Assembly (NCBI RefSeq): GCF_028548395.1
Contig: NZ_JAQQLA010000004.1
Location: forward strand, 186,001 to 250,000
Reading direction: 5' to 3'
Length of the DNA stretch: 64,000 nt
From: Vogesella indigofera
GTDB lineage: Bacteria; Pseudomonadota; Gammaproteobacteria; Burkholderiales; Chromobacteriaceae
The notes under the pieces were generated by a model. The model did not search any database. It saw nothing but the letters and a program-made list of their open reading frames with translations, and had not been told where the DNA came from. Below, piece by piece: positions 9,215 through 16,474 of the stretch. How positions within the stretch are numbered: position 1 is the stretch's first letter; the number at the start of each line of letters is the position of its first letter. The position numbers and the translations under genes are program-made.

Positions 9215-9922
9215 TCAGGCCGGGCCGCGCAGGCGGCTGACGGTCTGCTGCAACTTGCTGGCGTAGGCGGGATCGGTGGCGTAACCACCGCGGGCCAGTA
9301 CCGCGGCAAAGGCGGCGGCATCGCTGCCCACGCCCTGCACCGCCTTGAAGCGCGGCGACGACGACAGCAGGCTGACGTAGTCGGCAAAGGCGCCGTCGTA
9401 GTCGGCGTAGGCGCGGAACGGCGCCACCTGCTTCACGTCCACCCCGTCCTGGTGTTCGGTGGTCAGCGCGGCGATGCGCTCGCCGCGCCAGCCCTGCCCA
9501 GCCTTGATGCCGAAAAGGTTGTGGCTGCTGGAGCCGTCGGCACGGCGCAGCGGTGCCTGTCCCCAGCCGGATTCCAGTGCCGCGTGCGCGGCGATGATGT
9601 CGGGTGACACCCCTAGCGCACGCGCCGCCTTCTGCGCGTGCGGCAGGATGTCGCCGAGAAATGCCTGCTGCTGCGCGTCAAGATGGCTGCCATCCACCGG
9701 TAGTGGCGCCGCGGCCGCCTGCGCCCGCTGCCGCAGCAGCAGACCTTGCGGGGTCAGCGCCTCGTCGCCGGCCGGAAAGCCCTGGTCGATCAGTGCCACG
9801 ATCTCCTGGCGCGTGTCGCGGAACACGGCGGCGAACTGGCCGCCGTCCGTCGCCGGCGCGATACCGCCGCTGGCTGGCGTGGCGATGGCCGGGGAGGTAA
9901 TGCGGAAATCAGGGTGCAGCAT
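9215..9922 (-). CDS. Stand-alone flagellar GH73 peptidoglycan hydrolase (FlgJ C-terminal domain)
   Basis: 235 aa. The C-terminal half is a GH73 N-acetylglucosaminidase with the FlgJ-type catalytic block AAHAALESGWGQAPLRRADG, followed by SSHNLFGIKAG and FRAYADYDGAFADYVSLL. The first 85 residues are low complexity and there is no Sec signal peptide, so export through the flagellar apparatus is likely (inference). The start MLHPDF overlaps flgN by 14 bases, making it the third gene of flgM-flgN-GH73. It probably supplies the wall-drilling activity that the short FlgJ at 1914-2342 lacks. Confidence 0.85.
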   Translation of the reverse strand: MLHPDFRITSPAIATPASGGIAPATDGGQFAAVFRDTRQEIVALIDQGFPAGDEALTPQGLLLRQRAQAAAAPLPVDGSHLDAQQQAFLGDILPHAQKAARALGVSPDIIAAHAALESGWGQAPLRRADGSSSHNLFGIKAGQGWRGERIAALTTEHQDGVDVKQVAPFRAYADYDGAFADYVSLLSSSPRFKAVQGVGSDAAAFAAVLARGGYATDPAYASKLQQTVSRLRGPA

Positions 9923-10340
9923 AGGTATCGCTTTCGCCGAACAGTACGCGCTGGTAGCACTCGTGCTGGTTGAGCAGCAGCTGGCCGTTGCGTTCGTTGA
10001 GCTGCTTGCAGTCGGCCGCCAGCGCCTGCAGCGCCTGCCACTGCTGCTGGCAGCGCTGGCGTGCCGGCTCCGGCAGCAACGCAAACAGCGCCATCAGTGA
10101 CGGCTTGCGGCCAACGTTGCCGGCCAGCAGCTGCCGCGCCAGCTGTTCGCGGCGCAGACGGCGTTGCTGCAGCTGCGCCACCAGCTGGCCGATGCGGTCG
10201 GCGTAGCAGGACAGTGTCGCCGCGTCGTGCGCCAGCGCGGCGGAAAACTGCTGCTCCAGTGCCAGCTGCAGCTGCCGGTAATCGTCCAGGTCGCTGTGGA
10301 TGTCCTGCAGCAACTGCCGCCACTGTGCCTTTGCCGGCAT
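9909..10340 (-). CDS. flgN: FlgN, chaperone for FlgK and FlgL
   Basis: 143 aa, almost entirely helical and Gln/Leu-rich (QLLQDIHSDLDDYRQLQLAL), matching FlgN in size and character. Assignment rests on this and on position: it directly follows flgM (2-base gap). The family is poorly conserved, so the call depends partly on context. One exact copy of the 13-base repeat (10106-10118) is read N-V-G-R-K. Confidence 0.85.
   Translation of the reverse strand: MPAKAQWRQLLQDIHSDLDDYRQLQLALEQQFSAALAHDAATLSCYADRIGQLVAQLQQRRLRREQLARQLLAGNVGRKPSLMALFALLPEPARQRCQQQWQALQALAADCKQLNERNGQLLLNQHECYQRVLFGESDTYAAP
10106..10118 (-). repeat. 13-base repeat copy in flgN
   Basis: Exact AACGTTGGCCGCA on the minus strand, in the frame N-V-G-R-K. 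Confidence 0.85.
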
Positions 10341-10342
10341 GC

Positions 10343-10606
10343 TCAGCCCCGGTGATAGGCGGCGATGGTGGCCGCCAGCTTAACTGCGTCGAAGCTGATT
10401 TCGCCGCGCGCCAGCGCGGCGCGCACCGCGGCCACCTTGTCGAGGTCGACCTCGGGCAGCGCCTGCAGCACGCCGGCAGCCTGGTTCAGCGGCTGGGCGG
10501 CCGGCAGCGGCGCGACAGACGCCTTGCCGCTGGCGGCCGGCGCCTGGCTGCGGTCGGACTGGATCGCGTTGTCACGCAGTTCGGGACGGAGTGGGGTGAT
10601 GCGCAT
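10343..10606 (-). CDS. flgM: FlgM, anti-sigma-28 factor
   Basis: 87 aa. The C-terminal sigma-binding half is clear (VDLDKVAAVRAALARGEISF, then DAVKLAATIAAYHRG), following a disordered Ala/Pro/Ser N-terminus. It binds the FliA encoded at 13520-14218 until secreted through the completed hook. First gene of flgM-flgN-GH73; 83 bases separate it from the upstream Crp-like gene. Confidence 0.93.
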   Translation of the reverse strand: MRITPLRPELRDNAIQSDRSQAPAASGKASVAPLPAAQPLNQAAGVLQALPEVDLDKVAAVRAALARGEISFDAVKLAATIAAYHRG

Positions 10607-10689
10607 GTCGGCCTCGGACAGGAATAAGACGGTTATCCAGTAAAGGACGACCGTCGCGGTGGAAAACTTAAATCGGCGCTGGCGCCGGC

Positions 10690-11373
10690 TCAGAAGTTCT
10701 CCGGCAGCATCTTCAGCAGCACGATGCGGCGGTTTTCCATGGTGATGTAGCGGCCGAACACCAGCTCCTTGAGGATGCGCGCCACCATCTCGCGCGAGGA
10801 GCCGATCAGATCGGCGATTTCCTGCTGGGTAAAGGTCTGCTGCAGCTGCATCACGCCGTCACGGACCACGGTGTAGTCGTTGAACAGCAGGCGGATGCGA
10901 CCGTAGACATCGAGCAGCGCCAGGCTTTTGGCCGACGCCGAGATGCGGCGCACCATGCCGGCCAGGCGCATCAGGATCTGGTTGCGCACCGTGTCGCTGG
11001 GCAGGCCGTCGGCGGTGCCGAAAATGCTGATCAGGTCATTGCGGTTGAACTTGAACAGCAGGCAGTCCTCCTCCGCCATCGCGCTCCAGGCACAGGGGCC
11101 GCCGTCGAGGTAGGACACCTCGCCCATCAGCTCGCCGGGGTTGTTGAACATCAGCACGTACTTGCGGTTGGCGCTATCGGAAACGTGCGCCTGCAGCCGG
11201 CCGCTGACCACCAGGTAGATGGCGGACACGGTCTGCCCTTCCTGGAACACGTATTCGCCCTTGCGCACGCGCAGGGAAATGGCATGGTCGATCACTCTGT
11301 CCAAAACCACGGGGGGCTGGTCGGCAAAAAAATCGGTTGCGGCCAACTGCGCCTTGATGTCGTCCAGATTCAT
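10690..11373 (-). CDS. Crp/Fnr-family transcriptional regulator in the flagellar cluster
   Basis: 227 aa with an N-terminal cyclic-nucleotide-type beta-roll (RKGEYVFQEGQTVSAIYLVV, residues 38-57; GELMGEVSYLDGG), a dimer helix and a C-terminal winged helix. The recognition helix (residues 192-199, SSREMVAR) keeps the Arg-Glu-x-x-x-Arg that reads GTGA in CRP. The residue matching CRP Arg82 appears to be Trp96, so canonical cAMP binding is doubtful. There is no N-terminal cysteine cluster, so it is not an FNR oxygen sensor. Start MNLDDIK is chosen for its AGGAAGAAG ribosome site; a longer start at 11478 would run across the promoter. Its place inside the cluster suggests flagellar control (inference). 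Confidence 0.85.
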   Translation of the reverse strand: MNLDDIKAQLAATDFFADQPPVVLDRVIDHAISLRVRKGEYVFQEGQTVSAIYLVVSGRLQAHVSDSANRKYVLMFNNPGELMGEVSYLDGGPCAWSAMAEEDCLLFKFNRNDLISIFGTADGLPSDTVRNQILMRLAGMVRRISASAKSLALLDVYGRIRLLFNDYTVVRDGVMQLQQTFTQQEIADLIGSSREMVARILKELVFGRYITMENRRIVLLKMLPENF

Positions 11374-11461
11374 TTCTTCACTTCTTCCTACAGTGTGCAC
11401 TACGGGGTTGCGTTCCCGACCGGGATCTTCCGGCGGGGCCGTTTTTTGATATTGTGATTTG

Positions 11462-11490
11462 ATTGTAAATATTACCAATCAACCCGTCAA
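11462..11490 (-). promoter_or_regulatory. Sigma-70 promoter of the Crp-like regulator
   Basis: Minus strand: -35 TTGACG (11485-11490), 17-base spacer, -10 TACAAT (11462-11467). The spacer contains TTGGTAATATTTAC, a near copy of the sequence in front of flgA, so an operator overlapping the promoter, perhaps autoregulatory, is plausible. Confidence 0.6.
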
Positions 11491-11556
11491 TTAGATACAC
11501 AATGTTTACAATCTCAATAAATGCCGCAACCTCGGCACGACAATGGCTTACCCGCC

Positions 11557-11590
11557 ATAAAAAAACCCGGCACGAGGCCGGGTTTTTTCT
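11557..11590 (-). terminator. Rho-independent terminator after motB
   Basis: Hairpin AACCCGGC (11564-11571) / GCCGGGTT (11577-11584) with a 5-base loop and T-runs on both strands. It ends the fliD-to-motB transcript and could also act in the other direction. Confidence 0.85.
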
Positions 11591-11613
11591 TGCCGCAACA
11601 AGGACTTGCGCCC

Positions 11614-12603
11614 TCAGCCGGGGTTGTTCATCTTGGCGCGCAGCATGTCCAGGTCGGGGTTGGGCGCCACGCTGATTTCGCTGCGTTTTTCGGCAGCACC
11701 GGCCGCTTGCGGCGCACCGAACATGGCACTGATGCTGTCCGCCTGCTCTGGCGTCAGCACCAGCAGCTCGATGCGGCGGTTGTGCGCCGCGGTCGGTTGC
11801 CGCTTGTCCAGCGGCGCGCGGTCGGCCATGCCCACCACCTGCAGCACGCTCTCCTTGCGCAGGCCGCCATCGAGCAGATGCAGCCGTGCACTCATCGCGC
11901 GGTTGGCAGACAGGCTCCAGTTCGACAGCGCGGTATTGCCGGCGCTGCGGTACTGCATGGCGTCGGTGTGGCCGATCACCAGCAGCTGGTTGTCGAGCGA
12001 GGACAGCAGCTGCCCCATCTCCTGCAGCAGGCCCTTGAAGCGGCGGTTGATGATGGCGCTGCCGCGCTCGAACATGCCCTCGCGCTCGGTGTCGTGCAAC
12101 ATCACGCGCAGGCCCTGCGGCGTCACCACCAGCTGCAGGTTGCTTTCCAGCCCGGCCTGTTTCGACATCGACGCCAGCATCTGCGCCAGCTGGTTCAGCG
12201 CCGCCGGCGACTCCAGCTTCTGGCGCACGCGGCGGCCGTCGCCGTCCAGCACCGTCGGGAAGCCGGTGGTCTTCAGCCGGCTGTCCGCGCTCGGCTGCGT
12301 GGTGCTCAGCCCCGGCACCAGTTCGCGCGGGATCAGGCTGCCCGGCGGCGTGCCCTGGTGCTCGATGCGGTAGTTGGTGCCTTCCGCGGTCGGCTTGCCG
12401 CCACCGTCGCGCAGCAGCTGCTCCAGGTTTTCCTGTTCGCGCGCCGCCAGCACCCACAGCACCAGGAACAGGCACATCAGCGCCAGCACGAAGTCGGCAA
12501 ACGCCACCTTCCACGCGCCGCCGTGGGCGCTGTCTTCCTCGCGCCGCGACACCTTCTTGATGACCGCTCCCTCGTGCTGCTCGCGGTGTTTCAGTGCACT
12601 CAT
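11614..12603 (-). CDS. motB: MotB, flagellar stator protein
   Basis: 329 aa. A single N-terminal membrane helix (WKVAFADFVLALMCLFLVLW) contains the proton-carrying aspartate at residue 37. The C-terminal OmpA/MotB peptidoglycan-binding domain has LLVIGHTDAMQYRSAGNTAL, then NWSLSANRAMSARLHL and VVGMADRAPL. Last gene of the fliD-S-T-K-L-fliA-motA-motB run, 13 bases after motA. Confidence 0.96.
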   Translation of the reverse strand: MSALKHREQHEGAVIKKVSRREEDSAHGGAWKVAFADFVLALMCLFLVLWVLAAREQENLEQLLRDGGGKPTAEGTNYRIEHQGTPPGSLIPRELVPGLSTTQPSADSRLKTTGFPTVLDGDGRRVRQKLESPAALNQLAQMLASMSKQAGLESNLQLVVTPQGLRVMLHDTEREGMFERGSAIINRRFKGLLQEMGQLLSSLDNQLLVIGHTDAMQYRSAGNTALSNWSLSANRAMSARLHLLDGGLRKESVLQVVGMADRAPLDKRQPTAAHNRRIELLVLTPEQADSISAMFGAPQAAGAAEKRSEISVAPNPDLDMLRAKMNNPG

Positions 12604-12616
12604 TGCGCGCTATGCC

Positions 12617-13480
12617 TCACACGCCTTCCAGCGCATTGATCCACGACTCCAGCTGCGAAAAGCTGGGCTTGGTATTGAGCTGCACCAGGCGGCGGCCGGC
12701 GTCGATCGCCAGCAGCGGCGGCTTGCCGGCGGCGTGGGTGGTCAGCACCACCTTCACCGATTCGAAGTTGGACAGCTCTTCCTTCACCTGCTGATGCATC
12801 ACGTTGCTCAAGGGGTCGAGCACGCCGTAGCAGAAGAAAATGCCGATGAAGGTACCCACCATCGCCGCCGCCACCTTCTGGCTGATCTCGCCGGCGCTGG
12901 CGCCCTCGCTGACGCTGTTCATCGCCATCACGATGCCCAGCACCGCCGCCAGGATGCCGAAGCCCGGCATCGCCTCGCCGATCTTGTGCAGCGATTTCGA
13001 CGGCTGGTTCAGCTCCTCGTGGATGGCGTCGATCTCCTGGTCCAGCACGCCTTCCAGCTCGTGCGCGTTGATCTTGCCCATCGCCATCAGCCGGAAGTTG
13101 TCGACGATGAAGGCCAGCAGCTTCGGCTGCTGCAGCACCAGCGGGTAGCGGTTGAACAGCGGGCTCTGCCGTGGCGATTCCACGTGCTCGTCCAGCGCCT
13201 TCAGCCCCTGGCTGGCGGTAATCAGCAGCTCGTACATCAGCAGCAGCAGCTGGCGCTGGAATTCGGCGCCGTGCTTCTTGCGCATCACGATGCGCTTGAT
13301 CTGGCCCACCATCTCCACCAGCACGTGCTTGGGGTTGCCCAGCACCAGCGCGCCCAGCGCCGCGCCACAGATGATCAGCAGCTCCACTGGCTGCCAGATC
13401 ACCGCCATCGAGCCACCATGCAGCATGAAGCCGCCAAATACACACACCAGCACGATGCCGATGCCCAGGATGAGCTGCAT
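12617..13480 (-). CDS. motA: MotA, flagellar stator protein
   Basis: 287 aa, four predicted membrane helices, of the proton-type MotA length (about 285-295). Signature PGFGILAAVLGIVMAM precedes helix 3, including the conserved proline next to the MotB aspartate. The cytoplasmic loop follows helix 2. Adjacent to motB and downstream of fliA, the arrangement found in lateral flagellar loci. Confidence 0.96.
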   Translation of the reverse strand: MQLILGIGIVLVCVFGGFMLHGGSMAVIWQPVELLIICGAALGALVLGNPKHVLVEMVGQIKRIVMRKKHGAEFQRQLLLLMYELLITASQGLKALDEHVESPRQSPLFNRYPLVLQQPKLLAFIVDNFRLMAMGKINAHELEGVLDQEIDAIHEELNQPSKSLHKIGEAMPGFGILAAVLGIVMAMNSVSEGASAGEISQKVAAAMVGTFIGIFFCYGVLDPLSNVMHQQVKEELSNFESVKVVLTTHAAGKPPLLAIDAGRRLVQLNTKPSFSQLESWINALEGV

Positions 13481-13519
13481 GTTGATCCTTCCCTGTTAAG
13501 CAAGACCCGGCGGCGACCC

Positions 13520-14218
13520 TCAGTCGGGCGCGGCCGCCAGGCAGTTTTTCATCTTCTTCAGTGCCGCCTTGTTGATCTGGCACACCCGCGCCTCGGTCAG
13601 CTCCAGCACCAGCGCGATTTCCTTCAGGCTCAGCTCGTGCTCGTAGTACAGCTGGATCACCTGCTGCTCGCGCGGCGCCAGGTGCTGCAGCGCCGACGCC
13701 AGCGCGATGCGCAGTTGCAGCTGCTGTTCCGGCGCGCGCTCGTCGCCGACATCGCCGCCGTTGGCGACGATCTCGTCAAAGCTGTGCATCGCCTCGGCGT
13801 TTTCCGCCAGCAGCAGCGCCTGCACCTCGTCCAGGCTGATGCCCAGCGCCGCGGCCGCCTCGCGCTCCGACGGCTCGCGCCCCAGCTGCCGCGTCAGCGC
13901 CCGCCAGCCGTCGCGCAGGCGGTGCGCATCCTGGCGCACGCTGCGCGGCCGCCAGTCCAGGCGCCGCAACTCGTCGAGGATCGCACCGCGGATGCGCAGC
14001 ATGGCAAAGCCGGTGAACTGCTCGTCCGGCTCGCCGTAACGCCGTGCCGCCTCCAGCAGCGCCAGCAGGCCGACCTGCTCCATGTCCTCGCGCTCCAGCA
14101 CCGCGCCGACCTGCGACGACAGCTGCCGTACCGCGCGCTTCACCAGCGGCGCGTGGCGGGCGATGATCGCGCCCTCGTCCAGCGCCGGGGTCTCGAACAG
14201 CGCGTAGGCGGCGTTCAT
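13520..14218 (-). CDS. fliA: FliA, RNA polymerase sigma-28 factor
   Basis: 232 aa. Region 2 (EREDMEQVGLLALLEAARRY; FTGFAMLRIRGAILDELRRL) and region 4 (LAPREQQVIQLYYEHELSLK; EARVCQINKAALKKMK) match FliA. It directs late flagellar transcription and is held by FlgM (10343-10606). It sits between fliL and motA, the position of lafS in lateral systems. Confidence 0.96.
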   Translation of the reverse strand: MNAAYALFETPALDEGAIIARHAPLVKRAVRQLSSQVGAVLEREDMEQVGLLALLEAARRYGEPDEQFTGFAMLRIRGAILDELRRLDWRPRSVRQDAHRLRDGWRALTRQLGREPSEREAAAALGISLDEVQALLLAENAEAMHSFDEIVANGGDVGDERAPEQQLQLRIALASALQHLAPREQQVIQLYYEHELSLKEIALVLELTEARVCQINKAALKKMKNCLAAAPD

Positions 14219-14221
14219 CGC

Positions 14222-14695
14222 TTACTCGACGATCAGCTTGCTGACCAGCACGTCGCTGAACGGCTGCGGCTGCTGGTCCTTGCGGTAGGCCTGGCTGTAG
14301 TGCTGCAGCAGCAAGGCCTGGAATTCGTCCACGCTCATCGCCGCCGCCTGCGTGCGCGTCAGCTGCGACAGCGCGCGTACCGCGATGCTCTTCAACAGCG
14401 GCAGCTGCTCCTTCACCTGCGCCTGCTGCTCGTTGTCGGTGCGGAACACCAGGTCGATCGACATGTAGTGCAGCTCGTCCTGCCTCGCCTCGCGCAGCAT
14501 CACGATGATCTTGTCGAGGGTGAGGTAGCGCTTCGGCGTCGCCGGCTCTGCCGCCACCGCGGCCACCGGCTCGCGCAGCGGGCTGCTCAGTGCCGCACCG
14601 CCTTGCTGCTGCAGCCACCAGTAGGTGCCGCCGCCGCCCAGCAACAGCGTCAGCAGCATGCTGACCAGGAAAATCACCACCGTTTTGCTTTTCAT
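14222..14695 (-). CDS. fliL: FliL, stator-associated membrane protein
   Basis: 157 aa. A single N-terminal helix (TVVIFLVSMLLTLLLGGGGT) is followed by a periplasmic domain with KRYLTLDKIIVMLREA and the C-terminal pattern ending DVLVSKLIVE, matching FliL. It supports the stator-rotor interface. The gene overlaps fliK by 4 bases at 14692-14695. Confidence 0.9.
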   Translation of the reverse strand: MKSKTVVIFLVSMLLTLLLGGGGTYWWLQQQGGAALSSPLREPVAAVAAEPATPKRYLTLDKIIVMLREARQDELHYMSIDLVFRTDNEQQAQVKEQLPLLKSIAVRALSQLTRTQAAAMSVDEFQALLLQHYSQAYRKDQQPQPFSDVLVSKLIVE

Positions 14696-15798
14696 GCCTC
14701 TGCTCCTGCCTGATAACTTGCCAGGCCAAATCCGTCATCTTCTGCCGCCAGCTGCAGCGCGCGCCCCGGGCTCGCCTGCTGTTCCGGCTCGCGCCGTCCC
14801 TGCTGTTGTCCGCCTTGGCCGTCGCCGGCACCGTGGCGCACCTCCAGCTGCACCGACTGGAACTGGCGGTTGCCCAGTTCCTGGCGCAGCAGATCGCCGA
14901 TACCCTGCAGCTGGCGCGCCATGTCGCCGTTGCTGGCGGTCAGCTGTACCGTGAGGTGGCCGCCCTCGTGGCGCAGCGCGATTTCCAGCGAGCCGAACGA
15001 CGGCGGGTCAAGCCGGATCAGCGCGCGGTCGATGCCGTGGCTGGACTGCACCGCCAGCCGCTGCGCCAAGAGCTGGTGCAGCGCGCCGCCCTGGCCGCTG
15101 GCGCTGCCGTCGTCGACCGGCAGCGGCGCCCACTCCGGCACCGCCGCCGCGGCCGCCGGCCGCTGGCCCAGTTCGTGCGCCGGTACCGGCAGCGCGGTTA
15201 GGCCACCGGCCAGCAAGCGCGGCTCGACCGACGGTGGTGTGCCGACCGCTGCGTCGGCTGCCAGCGGCGCGGTCTCGCTGCTGCTGCCTGAGACCGGGCT
15301 ACTGCTGTCGCTGCTCGTGCCGCCGTTGCGGCCAACGTTGGCCGCAAGCAGGCTGCCCGCCATGACCGGCAGTGCCGTTGCCGCCAAGGCCGCTGCCGGC
15401 GCCGGGGCCGCGCCACGCGCCAGGGGGGCAAGTGCGATCTGTTCCGTACTCAGCGGCGACAAGCCGGCACCGGCGACAGATGCCGATCCGGCGCCGGCAC
15501 CGCTCGGCGTGGCCGCGGTGTCGGCGGCCGGTGTCATTGCTGCCGACGGCAATGGCGACGCGGCGAATGGCAACGTGCTAGCCAGCACCGGTGCCGTGCT
15601 ATCGGCGCTCGTCGCGTCAGGCGCGGCCGTGTCGGTCGCAAGCTCGCCGTCGGTGGCCGGCAGGCCGTCCATCAGCAGCGCAAACAGCGACGGGCCGCCG
15701 CTGCCGGCGGCGGCAGACGGCAAGGCCGCGGCCACCACCGCGCTGGCGGGAGCGCTGGCAGGAACGGGGGCGGCAGGCGCCAAAAGGGTGCTGTTCAT
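14692..15798 (-). CDS. fliK: FliK, hook-length control protein
   Basis: 368 aa. Long Ala/Pro/Ser-rich N-terminal ruler, then the C-terminal Flg_hook domain (about residues 260-340): ALIRLDPPSFGSLEIALRHE, then GGHLTVQLTASNGDMARQL and NRQFQSVQLEVRHG. Acts as exported ruler and substrate-specificity switch with FlhB. It contains a 22-base palindrome (15326-15347) made of two overlapping copies of the 13-base repeat, read A-A-N-V-G-R-N. Confidence 0.93.
   Translation of the reverse strand: MNSTLLAPAAPVPASAPASAVVAAALPSAAAGSGGPSLFALLMDGLPATDGELATDTAAPDATSADSTAPVLASTLPFAASPLPSAAMTPAADTAATPSGAGAGSASVAGAGLSPLSTEQIALAPLARGAAPAPAAALAATALPVMAGSLLAANVGRNGGTSSDSSSPVSGSSSETAPLAADAAVGTPPSVEPRLLAGGLTALPVPAHELGQRPAAAAAVPEWAPLPVDDGSASGQGGALHQLLAQRLAVQSSHGIDRALIRLDPPSFGSLEIALRHEGGHLTVQLTASNGDMARQLQGIGDLLRQELGNRQFQSVQLEVRHGAGDGQGGQQQGRREPEQQASPGRALQLAAEDDGFGLASYQAGAEA
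15326..15347. repeat. Overlapping head-to-head pair of the 13-base repeat inside fliK
   Basis: TGCGGCCAACGTT (15327-15339) and AACGTTGGCCGCA (15334-15346) share AACGTT and with one flanking base on each side form a perfect 22-base palindrome within the coding sequence. Confidence 0.85.
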
Positions 15799-16082
15799 GG
15801 TTGTTCCGCAAATTCGCTGACATTGGCGTAGGCAAGACTCTGCTCGCGCTGCTGCAGGCAGCGCGCGATGTCCTGTTCCGATTGCTGCAAGGCGCTGCCG
15901 ATCTCGCGCAGCAGCGCCTGGTAGAACTGCTGCAGCTGCGTCACCTCGTCCGGGCGCAGTCGTGGCGCTTGCGGTAGCTGCGCGGCCAGCGCGCGGTCGA
16001 GGCGCTGCAACGCGTCCCAGTCGCGGCTCGCCACCGCCTGCTGCAGCTGCTGGCCGAAGGCGGTGACGTCAAAGTGCGGCAT
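15795..16082 (-). CDS. fliT: FliT-like flagellar chaperone
   Basis: 95 aa, helical and Gln-rich (QQLQQAVASRDWDALQRLDR; FYQALLREIGSALQQSE). No strong family motif is visible. The FliT call comes from size, composition and position: the gene lies directly after fliS (14-base overlap) and before fliK (4-base overlap), where lafD/fliT lies in lateral clusters. FliT binds FliD and keeps it export-ready. Confidence 0.65.
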   Translation of the reverse strand: MPHFDVTAFGQQLQQAVASRDWDALQRLDRALAAQLPQAPRLRPDEVTQLQQFYQALLREIGSALQQSEQDIARCLQQREQSLAYANVSEFAEQP

Positions 16083-16461
16083 GCTGTTCCTGTACTCCCA
16101 TCCAGCCGCCCTTCAGCGTGTGCAGCAGCTGCACCACCTCGTCCAGCGCCGCCAGATCCAGTTCGATGCTGGCGTGATAGAGGCGGAACACGCAGTAGTC
16201 GTACAGCCGCGCCAGATTGGTCACCACCTCGCCGCCGTGGTCGCTGTCCAGCGCGCTGGACAGGCCGTTGAGGATGTTGATGCACTTGCTGATGCTGTCG
16301 CCCTTCTGCTCGTAGCGCTGCTGTTCCAGGTGGCCACGCGCCCGCGCCAGCTCTTCCAGCAGGCCGTCAAACAGCACCAGCACCAGCTGTACCGGCGAGG
16401 CGGTGGCGGTTTGCGATTCCAGGTTGACAGCGTGATAGCTGCGGTAAGCGTCGTAGTCCAC
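16069..16461 (-). CDS. fliS: FliS, flagellin chaperone
   Basis: 130 aa, typical FliS length. Motifs are YRSYHAVNLESQTATASPVQ, LVLVLFDGLLEELARARGHL and GDSISKCINILNGLSSALD, plus the C-terminal LYDYCVFRLYHASIELDLAA. It binds the C-terminal helices of flagellin before export. 13 bases after fliD. Confidence 0.96.
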   Translation of the reverse strand: MDYDAYRSYHAVNLESQTATASPVQLVLVLFDGLLEELARARGHLEQQRYEQKGDSISKCINILNGLSSALDSDHGGEVVTNLARLYDYCVFRLYHASIELDLAALDEVVQLLHTLKGGWMGVQEQHAAL

Positions 16462-16474
16462 GATGGCGCGGTCC

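Noticed and set aside
11521..14713. Plus-strand frames of 372 and 779 codons over motB, motA, fliA and fliL
   Set aside because: Antisense shadows of well-identified genes, with biased composition.
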